The notes under the pieces are model-generated. The model saw only the letters and a program-made list of their open reading frames with translations. It searched no databases and was not told the origin of the DNA. A program made the translations under genes and the position numbers. This document shows positions 16,909 through 24,051 of a stretch of 64,000 bases of DNA, piece by piece. Each line of letters opens with the position of its first letter. Position 1 is the stretch's first letter. The stretch spans positions 444,892-508,891 of the forward strand of contig CAVPJX010000002.1 of the NCBI GenBank assembly GCA_963705545.1. The letters run 5' to 3'. The DNA comes from DATBLY01 sp963705545 (GTDB taxonomy: Bacteria > Actinomycetota > UBA4738 > HRBIN12).

Positions 16909-17835
16909 CTAGGACTCGCAGTTCGTGACCTCTTCTCCGTTCACGCACGCGTCGGTCCCGGGTCCACCGTCGACCGTGTCGTTCCCGTTTCCGGCGTCGA
17001 TCGTGTCGTCGCCCTCCTCACCGACGAGGGTGTCGTCTCCATCGAGGCCGGCGATCGTGTCGTCGCCGGGGCCAGACTCGATGTAGTTCGGGTTGGCGTC
17101 CCCGGTGAGCGAGTCGTTGAAGTTGCTGCCGTGAACGACCTGGATGTCGGTCAGGGTGTCGGTTCCGGCACCGGTGGCCGTGCCCGCCGTCAGGTCGAGG
17201 GTGACCGGCCCAGTCGCGTAGAAGTACGAAGCGGCATCGAAGAAGCCGCCTCCGCCGTCGATCGTGTCGTCACCCTCCAGTCCTTCGAACTGGTTGCTCG
17301 CGGTGTCGCCGACCAGGGTGTCGTCGAAGTCACTGCCGAACACCCCCTGGATCCCGACGAGTGCGTCCGTTCCTTCACCCGTCGCCTCTCGGGCCGACAG
17401 GTCCACTTCGACGCCGTTCTGCGCGTCGGCGAAGAACGCGAAGTTGAACCCGGATCCGCCGTTGAGCGAATCGTCGCCCTCCTGACCCCACAGGTCGTCG
17501 TTGCCACCCTCGCCGAACAGTTGATCGTTCCCAGCCGCTCCTTGGATGCGGTCGTATCCCGCACCGCCGTGGAGCTTGTCGTTCCCCGACCCTCCACAGA
17601 CCAGGTCGCTGCCGTTGAGGGATCTGACGGTGTCGTTCCCGCCGAGTCCGACGATCACGTCGGCCTTCGCGGTTCCCTTCAGGACGTCGGCCTTGTTCGT
17701 GCCGACGATGGTCGCCCTCTTCCCGAAGCACTTCGAGGTAGCCGCGCCTGCGGATCCCGCCGTCGCGGCGAGGAACGCCCCCACCAGCACCGTCGAAGTG
17801 AGGGCGATCGTGATCAACCTCGCGCCCCTCTTCAT
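16909..17835 (-). CDS. Secreted RTX (hemolysin-type Ca-binding repeat) protein
   Basis: A 308-residue exported protein. Signal peptide MKRGARLITIALTSTVLVGA ends near SAGAA. The rest is built from GGxGxDxUx nonapeptides, for example GLGGNDTV, GGSGNDKLHGGAGYDRI, FGEGGNDDLWGQEGDDSL, GLEGDDTIDGG and GEEGDDTIDAGNGNDTV, which form calcium-filled parallel beta-rolls. It ends GTDACVNGEEVTNCES with a likely disulphide. A Sec signal instead of a type I C-terminal signal fits a Gram-positive. AAGGAG stands before the ATG. A broken copy of the 3' end lies just upstream at 18003-18065. Confidence 0.9.
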   Translation of the reverse strand: MKRGARLITIALTSTVLVGAFLAATAGSAGAATSKCFGKRATIVGTNKADVLKGTAKADVIVGLGGNDTVRSLNGSDLVCGGSGNDKLHGGAGYDRIQGAAGNDQLFGEGGNDDLWGQEGDDSLNGGSGFNFAFFADAQNGVEVDLSAREATGEGTDALVGIQGVFGSDFDDTLVGDTASNQFEGLEGDDTIDGGGGFFDAASYFYATGPVTLDLTAGTATGAGTDTLTDIQVVHGSNFNDSLTGDANPNYIESGPGDDTIAGLDGDDTLVGEEGDDTIDAGNGNDTVDGGPGTDACVNGEEVTNCES

Positions 17836-18002
17836 GGCCGTCTCCTTCCCTCAGGGCGAGCATCCGCAGACGGGGCGCGTCGCCTCCAGCTCCCACGGTA
17901 GGGTCAGGGTGCCGGTCGCGGCAGAGGCGAAGGGCCCTTCGCGGTGTGGGACGAGACCAAGGAGCAGCCCGCGCTCGATCGACGTCTCCATCGACCGCTA
18001 CG
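17836..18002 (-). other. Upstream region of the RTX gene
   Basis: Holds the RTX gene's ribosome binding site and presumably its promoter; I see no other gene here. Confidence 0.35.
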
Positions 18003-18065
18003 TCACGACTCACATTTCGTGACGTCCTCTCCGCCGACGCATGCATCGGTCCCGAGGCCTCTGTT
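18003..18065 (-). pseudogene. Remnant of the 3' end of a second RTX gene
   Basis: Minus-strand translation gives RGLGTDACVGGEDVTKCES and a stop, against GGPGTDACVNGEEVTNCES at the end of the intact RTX protein. Only about 20 codons are left and the upstream repeats are gone. It lies between the intact gene and the distal island boundary, so it may be what remains after the island inserted or a tandem pair decayed. Confidence 0.65.
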
Positions 18066-18186
18066 GACGCGCTAGCGTCGCGGCCTCTCATTGAGGGTGC
18101 ACGCCGGGGAGTTCGGCGAGTTCGTGACCGATCTCGTGACCAGAACGACTCACTGCCGAGGGAGCCGTTCTTGCTGGTCAGAGTGG

Positions 18187-18230
18187 TAGTCCCAACGGGG
18201 TTCGAACCCGTGTCTCCACCTTGAGAGGGG
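18187..18230 (-). repeat. Distal att-like repeat: copy of the tRNA-Glu 3' half
   Basis: The 44 bases are identical to 23045-23088, the 3' half of tRNA-Glu from mid anticodon arm to discriminator. Beyond the anticodon stem it diverges, so no tRNA can be made here. A 3'-half tRNA copy at a distance is the standard mark of a tRNA-targeted integrative element. Confidence 0.85.
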
Positions 18231-18747
18231 GATCCTGGCTGTCCTGATGCATCCTGCGTCGCCCTAGGTTCGACTGTTCCCGTAGGTCAGGGGGCTTGGG
18301 TGGTACGAGCCGGGATGAGGCGGGACGGCTCGGGCGGACCCGACTGTGACCCAAAGCGTGACCTGGAACGTCTCTCGCCCACTCGCGGACTCTTCGCGGA
18401 CTCGAACCCGCCGCGATTGAGCGGGTCCCATCAACGTCAGGTTGGCCTCCTACACCGCGCGCCGTTCCTGGAGGTTGTCAGACGGCCGCCCAGAACCCGG
18501 ATCTGTCAGACGGCGCTCAGCGCAAGATCGACTTCGGTCCCCGTTATCCGACTGTGGTGTGCCACGCGGCGACGGGTAGGGGGAGGAGGCGTCTGCCGGC
18601 TTCGGAACGGCGAGCCGAAGCTCGGTGAGCCCATCTACCCCGAAGGTGGCATAGACGGGGCAACCCTGGCGTTGGCGAGCGTTGGCGAAATGTACCTCGA
18701 GCGGGCAAGGAGTCAGCTCATCTGCGCCATCGTCCGGGATGGCGACG
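18231..18747. other. Gene-free stretch inside the island
   Basis: About 520 bases. A long plus-strand frame starting at 18300 is open but its composition (scattered Arg, Cys, Pro, no domain) does not look coding. The phrase TGTCAGACGGC occurs twice near 18476 and 18506. Nothing else recognised. Confidence 0.4.
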
Positions 18748-19200
18748 CTAGATGGGCTTGCTCATCGCGACTTCGTTTTCCTCAAACCCGAGCGATCGGT
18801 AGAGGTTGCGCGCGCCGTCGTTGCGGGCTCCAACGTGAAGGGCGATGCGAGTTAGTCCCCGCCGTCGTGCCTCTTCCTCGGCGAAGACCATCGCTGCTTT
18901 GCCGTAACCACGGCCGCGATAGGACTCGTCTACGTCGATGTCGTACACAACCAAGGTCGGCTCATAAGCGTCGCGACGCTCGACCAGCCATAGGTGGCCC
19001 ACTGGCTCGCGTTCGACCTCGATCACGAACACGGAGTGTTCAGCGGACCGATGCCCGTCGATCTCCGCAACAGCTTGCGCCCTAGCCTTATCTGCCGACA
19101 TCCCGTAGTCGCGGACCAGATCCTCAGCGTAGTCATCCCGCAATAGTGGCAGCCAAGCCACGAACTCTTCGTCCTCCATCGGCCGCAGCTGCAGAGCCAC
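18748..19200 (-). CDS. GNAT family N-acetyltransferase
   Basis: A 150-residue acetyltransferase: MALQLRPMEDEEFVAWLPLL at the N-terminus, then EREPVGHLWLVE, the strand YDIDVDESYRGRGYGKAAM with the acetyl-CoA loop RGRGYG, and HVGARNDGARNLYRSLGFEE at the end. Substrate unknown. GTG start with a leaderless-type TAGCGT 6 nt upstream. It is the last gene of a same-strand series inside the island. Confidence 0.88.
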   Translation of the reverse strand: MALQLRPMEDEEFVAWLPLLRDDYAEDLVRDYGMSADKARAQAVAEIDGHRSAEHSVFVIEVEREPVGHLWLVERRDAYEPTLVVYDIDVDESYRGRGYGKAAMVFAEEEARRRGLTRIALHVGARNDGARNLYRSLGFEENEVAMSKPI

Positions 19201-19206
19201 GCAACG

Positions 19207-19212
19207 ACGCTA
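19207..19212 (-). promoter_or_regulatory. Leaderless-type -10 box TAGCGT of the GNAT gene
   Basis: Minus-strand TAGCGT ends 6 nt before GTG 19200. Confidence 0.45.
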
Positions 19213-19244
19213 ACACGCTGACCGCACTCTCCTTGAGGCCCTCG

Positions 19245-19292
19245 CAGCGCCGCCACCAGACCCAGCCGCGCCGGCTCGTCCTCCTCGAGGTC
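19245..19292 (-). repeat. Island dispersed repeat, copy A
   Basis: Minus strand GAGGACGAGCCGGCGCGGCT followed by GGGTCTGGTGGCGGCGCTG. It lies between the 71-residue membrane protein gene and the GNAT gene. Contains the small stem AGCC-GGCGC-GGCT. Confidence 0.5.
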
Positions 19293-19297
19293 GGACC

Positions 19298-19513
19298 TCA
19301 CGCGTGGTGTGAGCGCGAGCGGACCAAGTGGTACACCCCGAGCCCCACGGGGATCAGAGCGACCAGCGGCAGTAGCTCAGCGTCATGGGTGCCCTCCGAG
19401 TTCGTCTCGGCGACGAGCCACCACGCTCCCAGCATGAGCGTGAGCACGACCGCGCCGATCACGAGGTCTCGGAAGCCCAAGCGCCTCTCGTCTTGTGCCG
19501 TTCGGGTCTTCAT
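19298..19513 (-). CDS. Small two-helix membrane protein
   Basis: A 71-residue protein starting MKTRTAQDERRLGFRDLVIG. Two hydrophobic segments, VIGAVVLTLMLGAWWLV and LLPLVALIPVGLGVYHLV, are joined by an acidic loop and end in RSRSHHA. GGGAGG precedes the ATG. No family recognised. Confidence 0.6.
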   Translation of the reverse strand: MKTRTAQDERRLGFRDLVIGAVVLTLMLGAWWLVAETNSEGTHDAELLPLVALIPVGLGVYHLVRSRSHHA

Positions 19514-19636
19514 TGGGCGCCTCCCGTCCCATCCGGCATCCCAAGTGTGCGCCGTCGGACGGAGTCGAGGAGAGGGTCCTTGGCCCCAGCACGGGCGGGA
19601 CGCCGCACCCGAGCGGCTATCCACCCACCGTCTCCT

Positions 19637-19688
19637 GCAACGCCGCCCCAGCCGCAGCGGCGCCGGTCCGTCCTCCTCGAGGTCGATC
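19637..19688 (-). repeat. Island dispersed repeat, copy B
   Basis: Minus strand GAGGACGGACCGGCGCCGCT and GCGGCTGGGGCGGCG, immediately downstream of the 130-residue membrane protein gene. Confidence 0.45.
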
Positions 19689-19698
19689 AGGAACGGGG

Positions 19699-20091
19699 TT
19701 AGCTTTGGCTCACTCCATACCCGATCAATAGGACCGGTCCAATGCCGCCTACGGCGAGGCCGATCATGGCGGCACCCCATGCGAGGGTCCAGCGCAGGTC
19801 GTGTTGAGATTGCGGAACCGACCGCAACCTCTTGATCGCGACCACACCGAGTGCGACCGCGGCGAACGGCAAGAAGAAGAGCATCGTTCCGAGCAGGAAG
19901 CCGGGCTCCCCCGGGCCGTCAAGAACCGCGACGAGAAGAGATAGCCACCACAAGATTCCGCTCCCGAGCGCCGCCACGGCCAAGATCCCTCCGGGTTCAC
20001 CCGTCGGGGGTGGTAGAGGTGGTGGAGGCGGTGGGAACCCTTGGCCGTTATCCATCGAAGCAGGAGCGCTCTGACCTTCGATCGCGGACAT
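19699..20091 (-). CDS. Pro-rich membrane protein (DUF4190-like)
   Basis: A 130-residue protein with a cytoplasmic Pro-rich N-terminus (GQGFPPPPPPLPPPTGEP) and three hydrophobic segments around AVAALGSGILWWLSLLVAVL, LLGTMLFFLPFAAVALGVV and MIGLAVGGIGPVLLIGYG. The layout is that of DUF4190-type proteins with a Pro-rich head common in actinobacteria. It is 14 bases after the 118-residue membrane protein gene, so they are likely co-transcribed. Confidence 0.65.
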   Translation of the reverse strand: MSAIEGQSAPASMDNGQGFPPPPPPLPPPTGEPGGILAVAALGSGILWWLSLLVAVLDGPGEPGFLLGTMLFFLPFAAVALGVVAIKRLRSVPQSQHDLRWTLAWGAAMIGLAVGGIGPVLLIGYGVSQS

Positions 20092-20105
20092 CTCTCTTCA
20101 TCGCC

Positions 20106-20462
20106 TCATAGGCCAGCGCTGACCGCGACCAGCAGCGCCAACCCCCCGATGCACGACCCCAGGATGGCTACGCCGATGGCCAAGCCAGCAAGCATCCTGC
20201 CTGTCCTCGACCCGCGCTCTTGGCTCCACATCACGAATGAGAGGAGCAGGGCAGGCACACCGACGAAGATCGACCCGATCAACCAGCCATCGACCCCCCC
20301 GGACGGCCCCGGCCCGTCCGGGGTTCCTGACCACGAGAAGCTCTGAACGAAGGCGGGCAGAGCCATCACCGTGGCGACGACCGCCATCAGGAGTACAGCG
20401 ACGGTTTCAGCCGAAGGGGGGAAGCCGTCCCTCTGGCCAGTGTCATGATGCCCTGTGATCAT
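20106..20462 (-). CDS. Small membrane protein, unknown function
   Basis: A 118-residue protein with hydrophobic segments TVAVLLMAVVATVMALPAFV, LIGSIFVGVPALLLSFVMW and MLAGLAIGVAILGSCIGGLALLV. GGAGG stands 6 nt before the ATG. No known domain. Forms a pair with the downstream Pro-rich membrane protein. Confidence 0.6.
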   Translation of the reverse strand: MITGHHDTGQRDGFPPSAETVAVLLMAVVATVMALPAFVQSFSWSGTPDGPGPSGGVDGWLIGSIFVGVPALLLSFVMWSQERGSRTGRMLAGLAIGVAILGSCIGGLALLVAVSAGL

Positions 20463-20634
20463 GGCCGCCTCCGGCGCGCGGCAATCCCAACTGCCACCAA
20501 ATACCCTGAACCGTCGCCGGACACCGGCCGATGGTCCCGACGTGGTCGGGACAACGTGGCGTGATGCTCAGCGAGCGCGAACTGATGTCGTCGCACCTGT
20601 CTGCGGGCGCCGGGGACCAGTCAGGCTTCCCTCA

Positions 20635-20682
20635 GCGCGGCCACCAGCCCCGCAGCCGCGCCGGCTCATCCTCGCGTCTGTT
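20635..20682 (-). repeat. Island dispersed repeat, copy C
   Basis: Minus strand GAGGATGAGCCGGCGCGGCT then GCGGGGCTGGTGGCCGCGCTG. The TGA inside GAGGATGAG is the stop codon of the 288-residue exported protein, so the repeat begins within that gene's end. It matches copy A over about 45 bases. Confidence 0.5.
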
Positions 20683-21532
20683 GGAAAGGATCCCCCGTGT
20701 TGATGAGGATCGCGTCGAGATCGATACGCGGACGACCCGGCGTCGCATGGTTCACGATCGCGATGGTGTGGACACCTGTCGACATGCCCCGCTGGAACAC
20801 GACGACCCGGTTCGTATTCACCGGCGCATACGTGTCGATGTTCATGAGCCAGTTTCCGTCGAGACGGATCGACGCCCCGCCGCGACCTGGACCCATCGCC
20901 ATGACGAGCGCCACCTGATCGCCCTGCTCGTAGGTCCGGGTAAAGGTCGCCCTCGCCCCGCTCGCCGTTGTGCGCCTCGTGTAGTCGGCGAGGAAGCAGT
21001 CGCAGAACGTCTGGCTCCACGCTCCCGTGTACGAGATGGGCTGAGTCCATACGGTGGCAGATGCCGACATCCCGTTCTCTTGGATGACCATCAGGGTCGT
21101 ATCGGTGATTGCCTTGGTCGTCGCGTTGCCCGTGCAGTCTCGGGCGGTCACCAGAAACCCGTCGACGTGCCCAGAGCCACCGCCGAAATCATCGACGTAG
21201 TCGCCGGCCGGGAAGGTGTGCTGGGTCTCCTGCGACAACTCCAAGAGTGGTACGGGCGGAGCGCCGGAAAGCACCGCCAAGAGGTCATACGAACAGACCC
21301 CCACGTTGTCCGTCGCGGACCACTTGATGAGTTGCGCGATGTCGTTCGCGTACCAGTACCCCACGGTCGTGTAGTCCTCCACGATGTCCCCGATGACGAA
21401 GGACGGACGCACGGGCACGGTCAACGTCGGTGGTGTCTGATCCAGCGCCGCCTGTGCGCTCGACAACGACGATGCAAGCATGATGCCGACCGAAACGGTC
21501 GCGACCACGAATCCTCTGATGGAACGACGCAT
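20666..21532 (-). CDS. Exported protein of unknown function
   Basis: A 288-residue protein. Signal peptide MRRSIRGFVVATVSVGIMLA with cleavage near SSAQA. The mature part begins LDQTPPTLTVPVRPSF, like Ig-type extracellular modules. The C-terminal part (VVVFQRGMSTGVHTIAIVNH and PRIDLDAILI) resembles beta-sandwich modules that bind surfaces or sugars. Two Cys-containing stretches (FCDCFLADY) may form disulphides. GGGAGGG precedes the ATG. No enzyme motif. Confidence 0.65.
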   Translation of the reverse strand: MRRSIRGFVVATVSVGIMLASSLSSAQAALDQTPPTLTVPVRPSFVIGDIVEDYTTVGYWYANDIAQLIKWSATDNVGVCSYDLLAVLSGAPPVPLLELSQETQHTFPAGDYVDDFGGGSGHVDGFLVTARDCTGNATTKAITDTTLMVIQENGMSASATVWTQPISYTGAWSQTFCDCFLADYTRRTTASGARATFTRTYEQGDQVALVMAMGPGRGGASIRLDGNWLMNIDTYAPVNTNRVVVFQRGMSTGVHTIAIVNHATPGRPRIDLDAILINTGDPFQQTRG

Positions 21533-21648
21533 CGCAGATCCCTCCCTGGCTCAAGACCTGTCGCCGGTCTAATCGGGCGAGCCGGGCGCGACAAGGGGCG
21601 AATGGCCCTTCCGACCAAGTCAGGAGCTTCGGCTGTTCACGAACGAGA

Positions 21649-21692
21649 GCTGAGCGCAGCGGCCCCGGTTCGTCCTGCTCAAGGTCGGAGGC
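21649..21692 (-). repeat. Island dispersed repeat, copy D
   Basis: Minus strand CAGGACGAACCGGGGCCGCT followed by GCGCTCAGCTC. Less conserved than A and C. It lies between the exported-protein gene and the frameshifted small gene. Confidence 0.4.
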
Positions 21693-21715
21693 GCGGGCTA
21701 GGCTGGCCCTTCCCA

Positions 21716-21960
21716 ATGAACCTCGAAGACGTCGAGCGCCTGCTCCACGAGAAGCTCGATGCTCTCGACGCGAGAGCCGCGCCGAGCTGCTCCGCACCTT
21801 GATGCTCCCCGACTACGAGCGCGCCCGCAGGATCGGGGACTTCTGGGTGGATCCGCGAACCCGGACGTTCAGCGAGCTGTTGATCGACGCCGAGGAGCAT
21901 CCGGCGACGCGTGGGCTGCTGATTGGCATGCTGCGCGAGGACGAGATGGGCGGTTACGGA
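21716..21960 (+). pseudogene. Short conserved protein of unknown function, copy 2, frameshifted
   Basis: The gene begins MNLEDVERLLHEKLDAL, then needs a one-base correction near 21769 to continue RESRAELLRTLMLPDYERAR and RIGDFWVDPRTRTFSELL, with GMLREDEMGG near the end. The second part matches the 52-residue gene at 6377-6535 closely. The continuation beyond 21960 is antisense to the next gene and probably not coding. A TAGGCT box (21699-21704) lies 11 nt upstream of the ATG. Function unknown. Confidence 0.6.
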
Positions 21961-22514
21961 TCGAGCCCGCGGTCGTGGCCGGGGACCTCGTCGCAGGCGG
22001 GGTTGGGGCTCCTCAGGCGCTCGCAGCTCGTTACCCCGAGCCCCCAGGCGTTCTCCGCGATCCTCGCCCCATACCGGTTCTCCGCCGGGAACCAGACCTG
22101 GAACAGGTAGGGGTCAAGGTGCAAGACCTGTGCGCGGAACTCCAACCGCGTGTCGGCCCACTCCATCACCCAGCGCTCGGTCTCCTCGCTGAAGAAGATG
22201 TGGCCCGTCCCGTAGATGCGCGACTCTGTCAGACCGATGGACCTGACACTCAGCGACCGAGAAGGTCCCGCGGTCGGGTGAACGTTGAGCATCCACCTCC
22301 GCACCGGACCCCAGAGGCTGATGTCCATCCGCACCGTTTCGGAGTCCTGCCAGTACACGCCGACCCAGCGCAGATCGAGGCGACCCGTAATGTCGTCCGC
22401 ATCCCACCCGGTGTTCGTTGCTCGCGCCGGCGTCACGACAGAGACACACAACATGGCAGCGAGCGCTACGCCGAGCAGGATCTTGCGTCGAGGCCTCGCG
22501 CCACCTGCGGCCAT
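21954..22514 (-). CDS. Exported protein of unknown function
   Basis: A 186-residue protein starting MAAGGARPRRKILLGVALAA with a signal peptide cleaved near TPARA. The mature part is rich in Trp and aromatic residues (WDADDITGRLDLRWVGVYW, WVMEWADTRLEFRAQV), suggesting a beta-rich extracellular domain. No known family. Its 3' end overlaps the tail of the frameshifted plus-strand gene. Confidence 0.6.
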   Translation of the reverse strand: MAAGGARPRRKILLGVALAAMLCVSVVTPARATNTGWDADDITGRLDLRWVGVYWQDSETVRMDISLWGPVRRWMLNVHPTAGPSRSLSVRSIGLTESRIYGTGHIFFSEETERWVMEWADTRLEFRAQVLHLDPYLFQVWFPAENRYGARIAENAWGLGVTSCERLRSPNPACDEVPGHDRGLDP

Positions 22515-22662
22515 GTAGCAGGTTTCGGGACACAGGCACGCGAACCTTGAGAGCAGAGGAGGACGCAGTGAGAGCAGGGCCGCGGACGCGTCCTGCTGCG
22601 AGTTCTGGGCGATGGTCGACACATCACCTCCGCGTGCTCGAGGGGTCCGTTCTGGCTGATTA

Positions 22663-22967
22663 TCCGCCGACGCGGGCGACGGCGGGGGACCGGTCCGCCG
22701 ACACGTCTTCCGCCCGATCTGGCGGGAAGCGTGCCACGCTGCCGGCGTCGAGCCGGTCCGACTCGGATGGATCCGCCATACGGGAGCCTCGATCGCCTAC
22801 CTCGCGACGAAGGACATGAAGGCCGTCGCGAACCGGCCAGTCACACGTCGGTCCGCATGATGGACACGGTGTACGTGAAGACCTACGCGGAGGCCTCCAG
22901 GGGCGTCGCGGTCGCGATCGACGCGGTAGTCGAGGCGTCCCGTTCCGCGCCGACCTCGCGCCGCTGA
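22663..22967 (+). pseudogene. C-terminal fragment of a tyrosine recombinase (integrase), frameshifted
   Basis: In one frame the fragment reads VFRPIWREACHAAGVEPVRL then GWIRHTGASIAYLATKDM and KAVANR; after one indel near 22834 it continues SHTSVRMMDTVYVKTYAEAS to a stop at 22967. This is the catalytic end of a phage-type integrase: the HxxR-like RHTGAS box, the (G)H-T-S box and the nucleophile Tyr in DTVY. The N-terminal two thirds is missing. Its place 80 bases from the tRNA-Glu 3' end is the classical int-att arrangement. Confidence 0.75.
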
Positions 22968-23044
22968 CGGGGCCGTGACGGGACCGTTGGCGCTCCACGG
23001 CGTCAGAGCCACGGGCATGGACGCCCTGACCTGCGGTTTCGGTC

Positions 23045-23088
23045 GTAGTCCCAACGGGGTTCGAACCCGTGTCTCCACCTTGAGAGGG
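23045..23088 (-). repeat. Proximal att-like repeat within tRNA-Glu
   Basis: Same 44 bases as 18187-18230. The intact tRNA is kept at this end. Confidence 0.85.
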
Positions 23089-23118
23089 TGGTGTCCTAGG
23101 CCACTAGACGATGGGACC
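23046..23118 (-). tRNA. tRNA-Glu (anticodon CTC)
   Basis: A 73-nt cloverleaf: acceptor GGTCCCA paired with TGGGACT (one G-U), D arm GTCTAGTGGCCTAGGAC, anticodon loop CTCTCAA closed by CCACC/GGTGG, and T arm ACGGGTTCGAACCCCGT. CCA is not encoded. The 3' half doubles as the island attachment site. A TACACT box lies upstream at 23142-23147 (minus). Confidence 0.95.
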
Positions 23119-23158
23119 TCGGGCCCTGGGCCGAGCAACCAAGTGTAGCAACGGCCCC

Positions 23159-23929
23159 TCAGCGGCCGGCCAGGTCCAGGATCTGCTGCGCGCCGTACCA
23201 GACCGCCACGACGGCGAGGAACGACCCCACCCAGAGCCGGAGCGTCGGCTCCCGCGTCCCGAGCGCGATCGTCGCGCCGATCCGGGCCCCGGGGACGGCT
23301 CCGATCGCGAGCAGTAAAGCCGCGCCCCACTCCAGGTGACCGAGCGACGCGTGGACGATCGTGCCGGGGATCACCAGGACCACCACGCAGACGAGCGAGG
23401 TTCCGAGCGCCCGCTTCAGTGGGAAGCCGAGCATGCCCGCCAGGGCGGGGACGATCACGATCCCCCCGCCGATCCCGAGGAGGCCCGAGAGCAGCCCGGC
23501 GGTCAAGCCGATCGCGGACAGCGCCCAGGGTGACGGTCGCGTTGCACCCCGCGGGTTCGGCGGACGTCCCCGATCTCGCAGGATCGCCACGGCCTGCCAG
23601 GCCAGCAGGCCTGCCGTGGCGAGCAGCAGGATCCGTCCGTCGACCGCCTCCGTGAGGGCCGCGCCCAAGGCCGAGGCGGTCGCTCCGGTCAGCGAGATCC
23701 ACGCCGCCGCGCGGGTGTCGACCTCGCCGGCTCGTGCGTACGTCGCCGCCCCGATCGCGGCGGTCGGCAGGATCACCGGGAGCGGGGTGGCGACGGCCGC
23801 GATCGGCGCCAGACCGGCGGCGGAGAGCCCGGGCGTCATCACGATCCCGCCGCCGATGCCGAACAGGCCCGACAGGACGCCCGCGGCCAGGCCGACGAGC
23901 ACCACCAGGACCATCTCGGCCGGCGTCAT
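23159..23929 (-). CDS. TSUP (TauE/SafE) family permease
   Basis: A 256-residue inner-membrane protein with two homologous halves, each starting with the family signature: GLAAGVLSGLFGIGGGIVMTP and GLTAGLLSGLLGIGGGIVIVP. About eight hydrophobic segments. Members export sulfite, sulfonates or other organic anions. No sulfur-metabolism neighbour is present, so the substrate is open. ATG 23929 is preceded by CAAGAT at the leaderless spacing. Confidence 0.88.
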   Translation of the reverse strand: MTPAEMVLVVLVGLAAGVLSGLFGIGGGIVMTPGLSAAGLAPIAAVATPLPVILPTAAIGAATYARAGEVDTRAAAWISLTGATASALGAALTEAVDGRILLLATAGLLAWQAVAILRDRGRPPNPRGATRPSPWALSAIGLTAGLLSGLLGIGGGIVIVPALAGMLGFPLKRALGTSLVCVVVLVIPGTIVHASLGHLEWGAALLLAIGAVPGARIGATIALGTREPTLRLWVGSFLAVVAVWYGAQQILDLAGR

Positions 23930-23935
23930 CGGGCC

Positions 23936-23941
23936 ATCTTG
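23936..23941 (-). promoter_or_regulatory. Weak leaderless-type -10 box CAAGAT
   Basis: Minus-strand CAAGAT ends 6 nt before ATG 23929; it departs from TAnnnT only at the first base. Confidence 0.35.
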
Positions 23942-24051
23942 CCCCAGGGGCGTCCCGAGCCGATGGAGGAAGGAACCGCGCCTTGACGCCTCGTCCGGGC
24001 GATGGTCAGCTAGGTTCCCCACCGAACGCCCGAGGAGACGGACCCCACCCG

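Larger units (their letters stand above)
18187..23088. mobile_element. Decayed integrative island at tRNA-Glu (about 4.9 kb)
   Basis: The element is bounded by the 44-bp direct repeat and the intact tRNA-Glu. It carries a ruined tyrosine recombinase C-terminus directly beside the tRNA, a GNAT acetyltransferase, three or four small membrane or exported proteins, a frameshifted small gene that has a relative at 6.4 kb, and dispersed repeats between genes. No intact integrase, excisionase or transfer gene is visible, so it is not expected to move by itself. Confidence 0.75.

Noticed and set aside
18300..19085. 261-residue plus-strand frame
   Set aside because: Antisense to the GNAT gene in its second half and low-complexity Arg/Pro/Cys composition elsewhere; a GC-rich shadow.
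18748..22514. Integron-like gene-cassette array in the island
   Set aside because: Same-strand small genes separated by repeats suggested cassettes, but I find no RYYYAAC/GTTRRRY core sites and no integron integrase; the repeat is kept as a separate, function-open finding.
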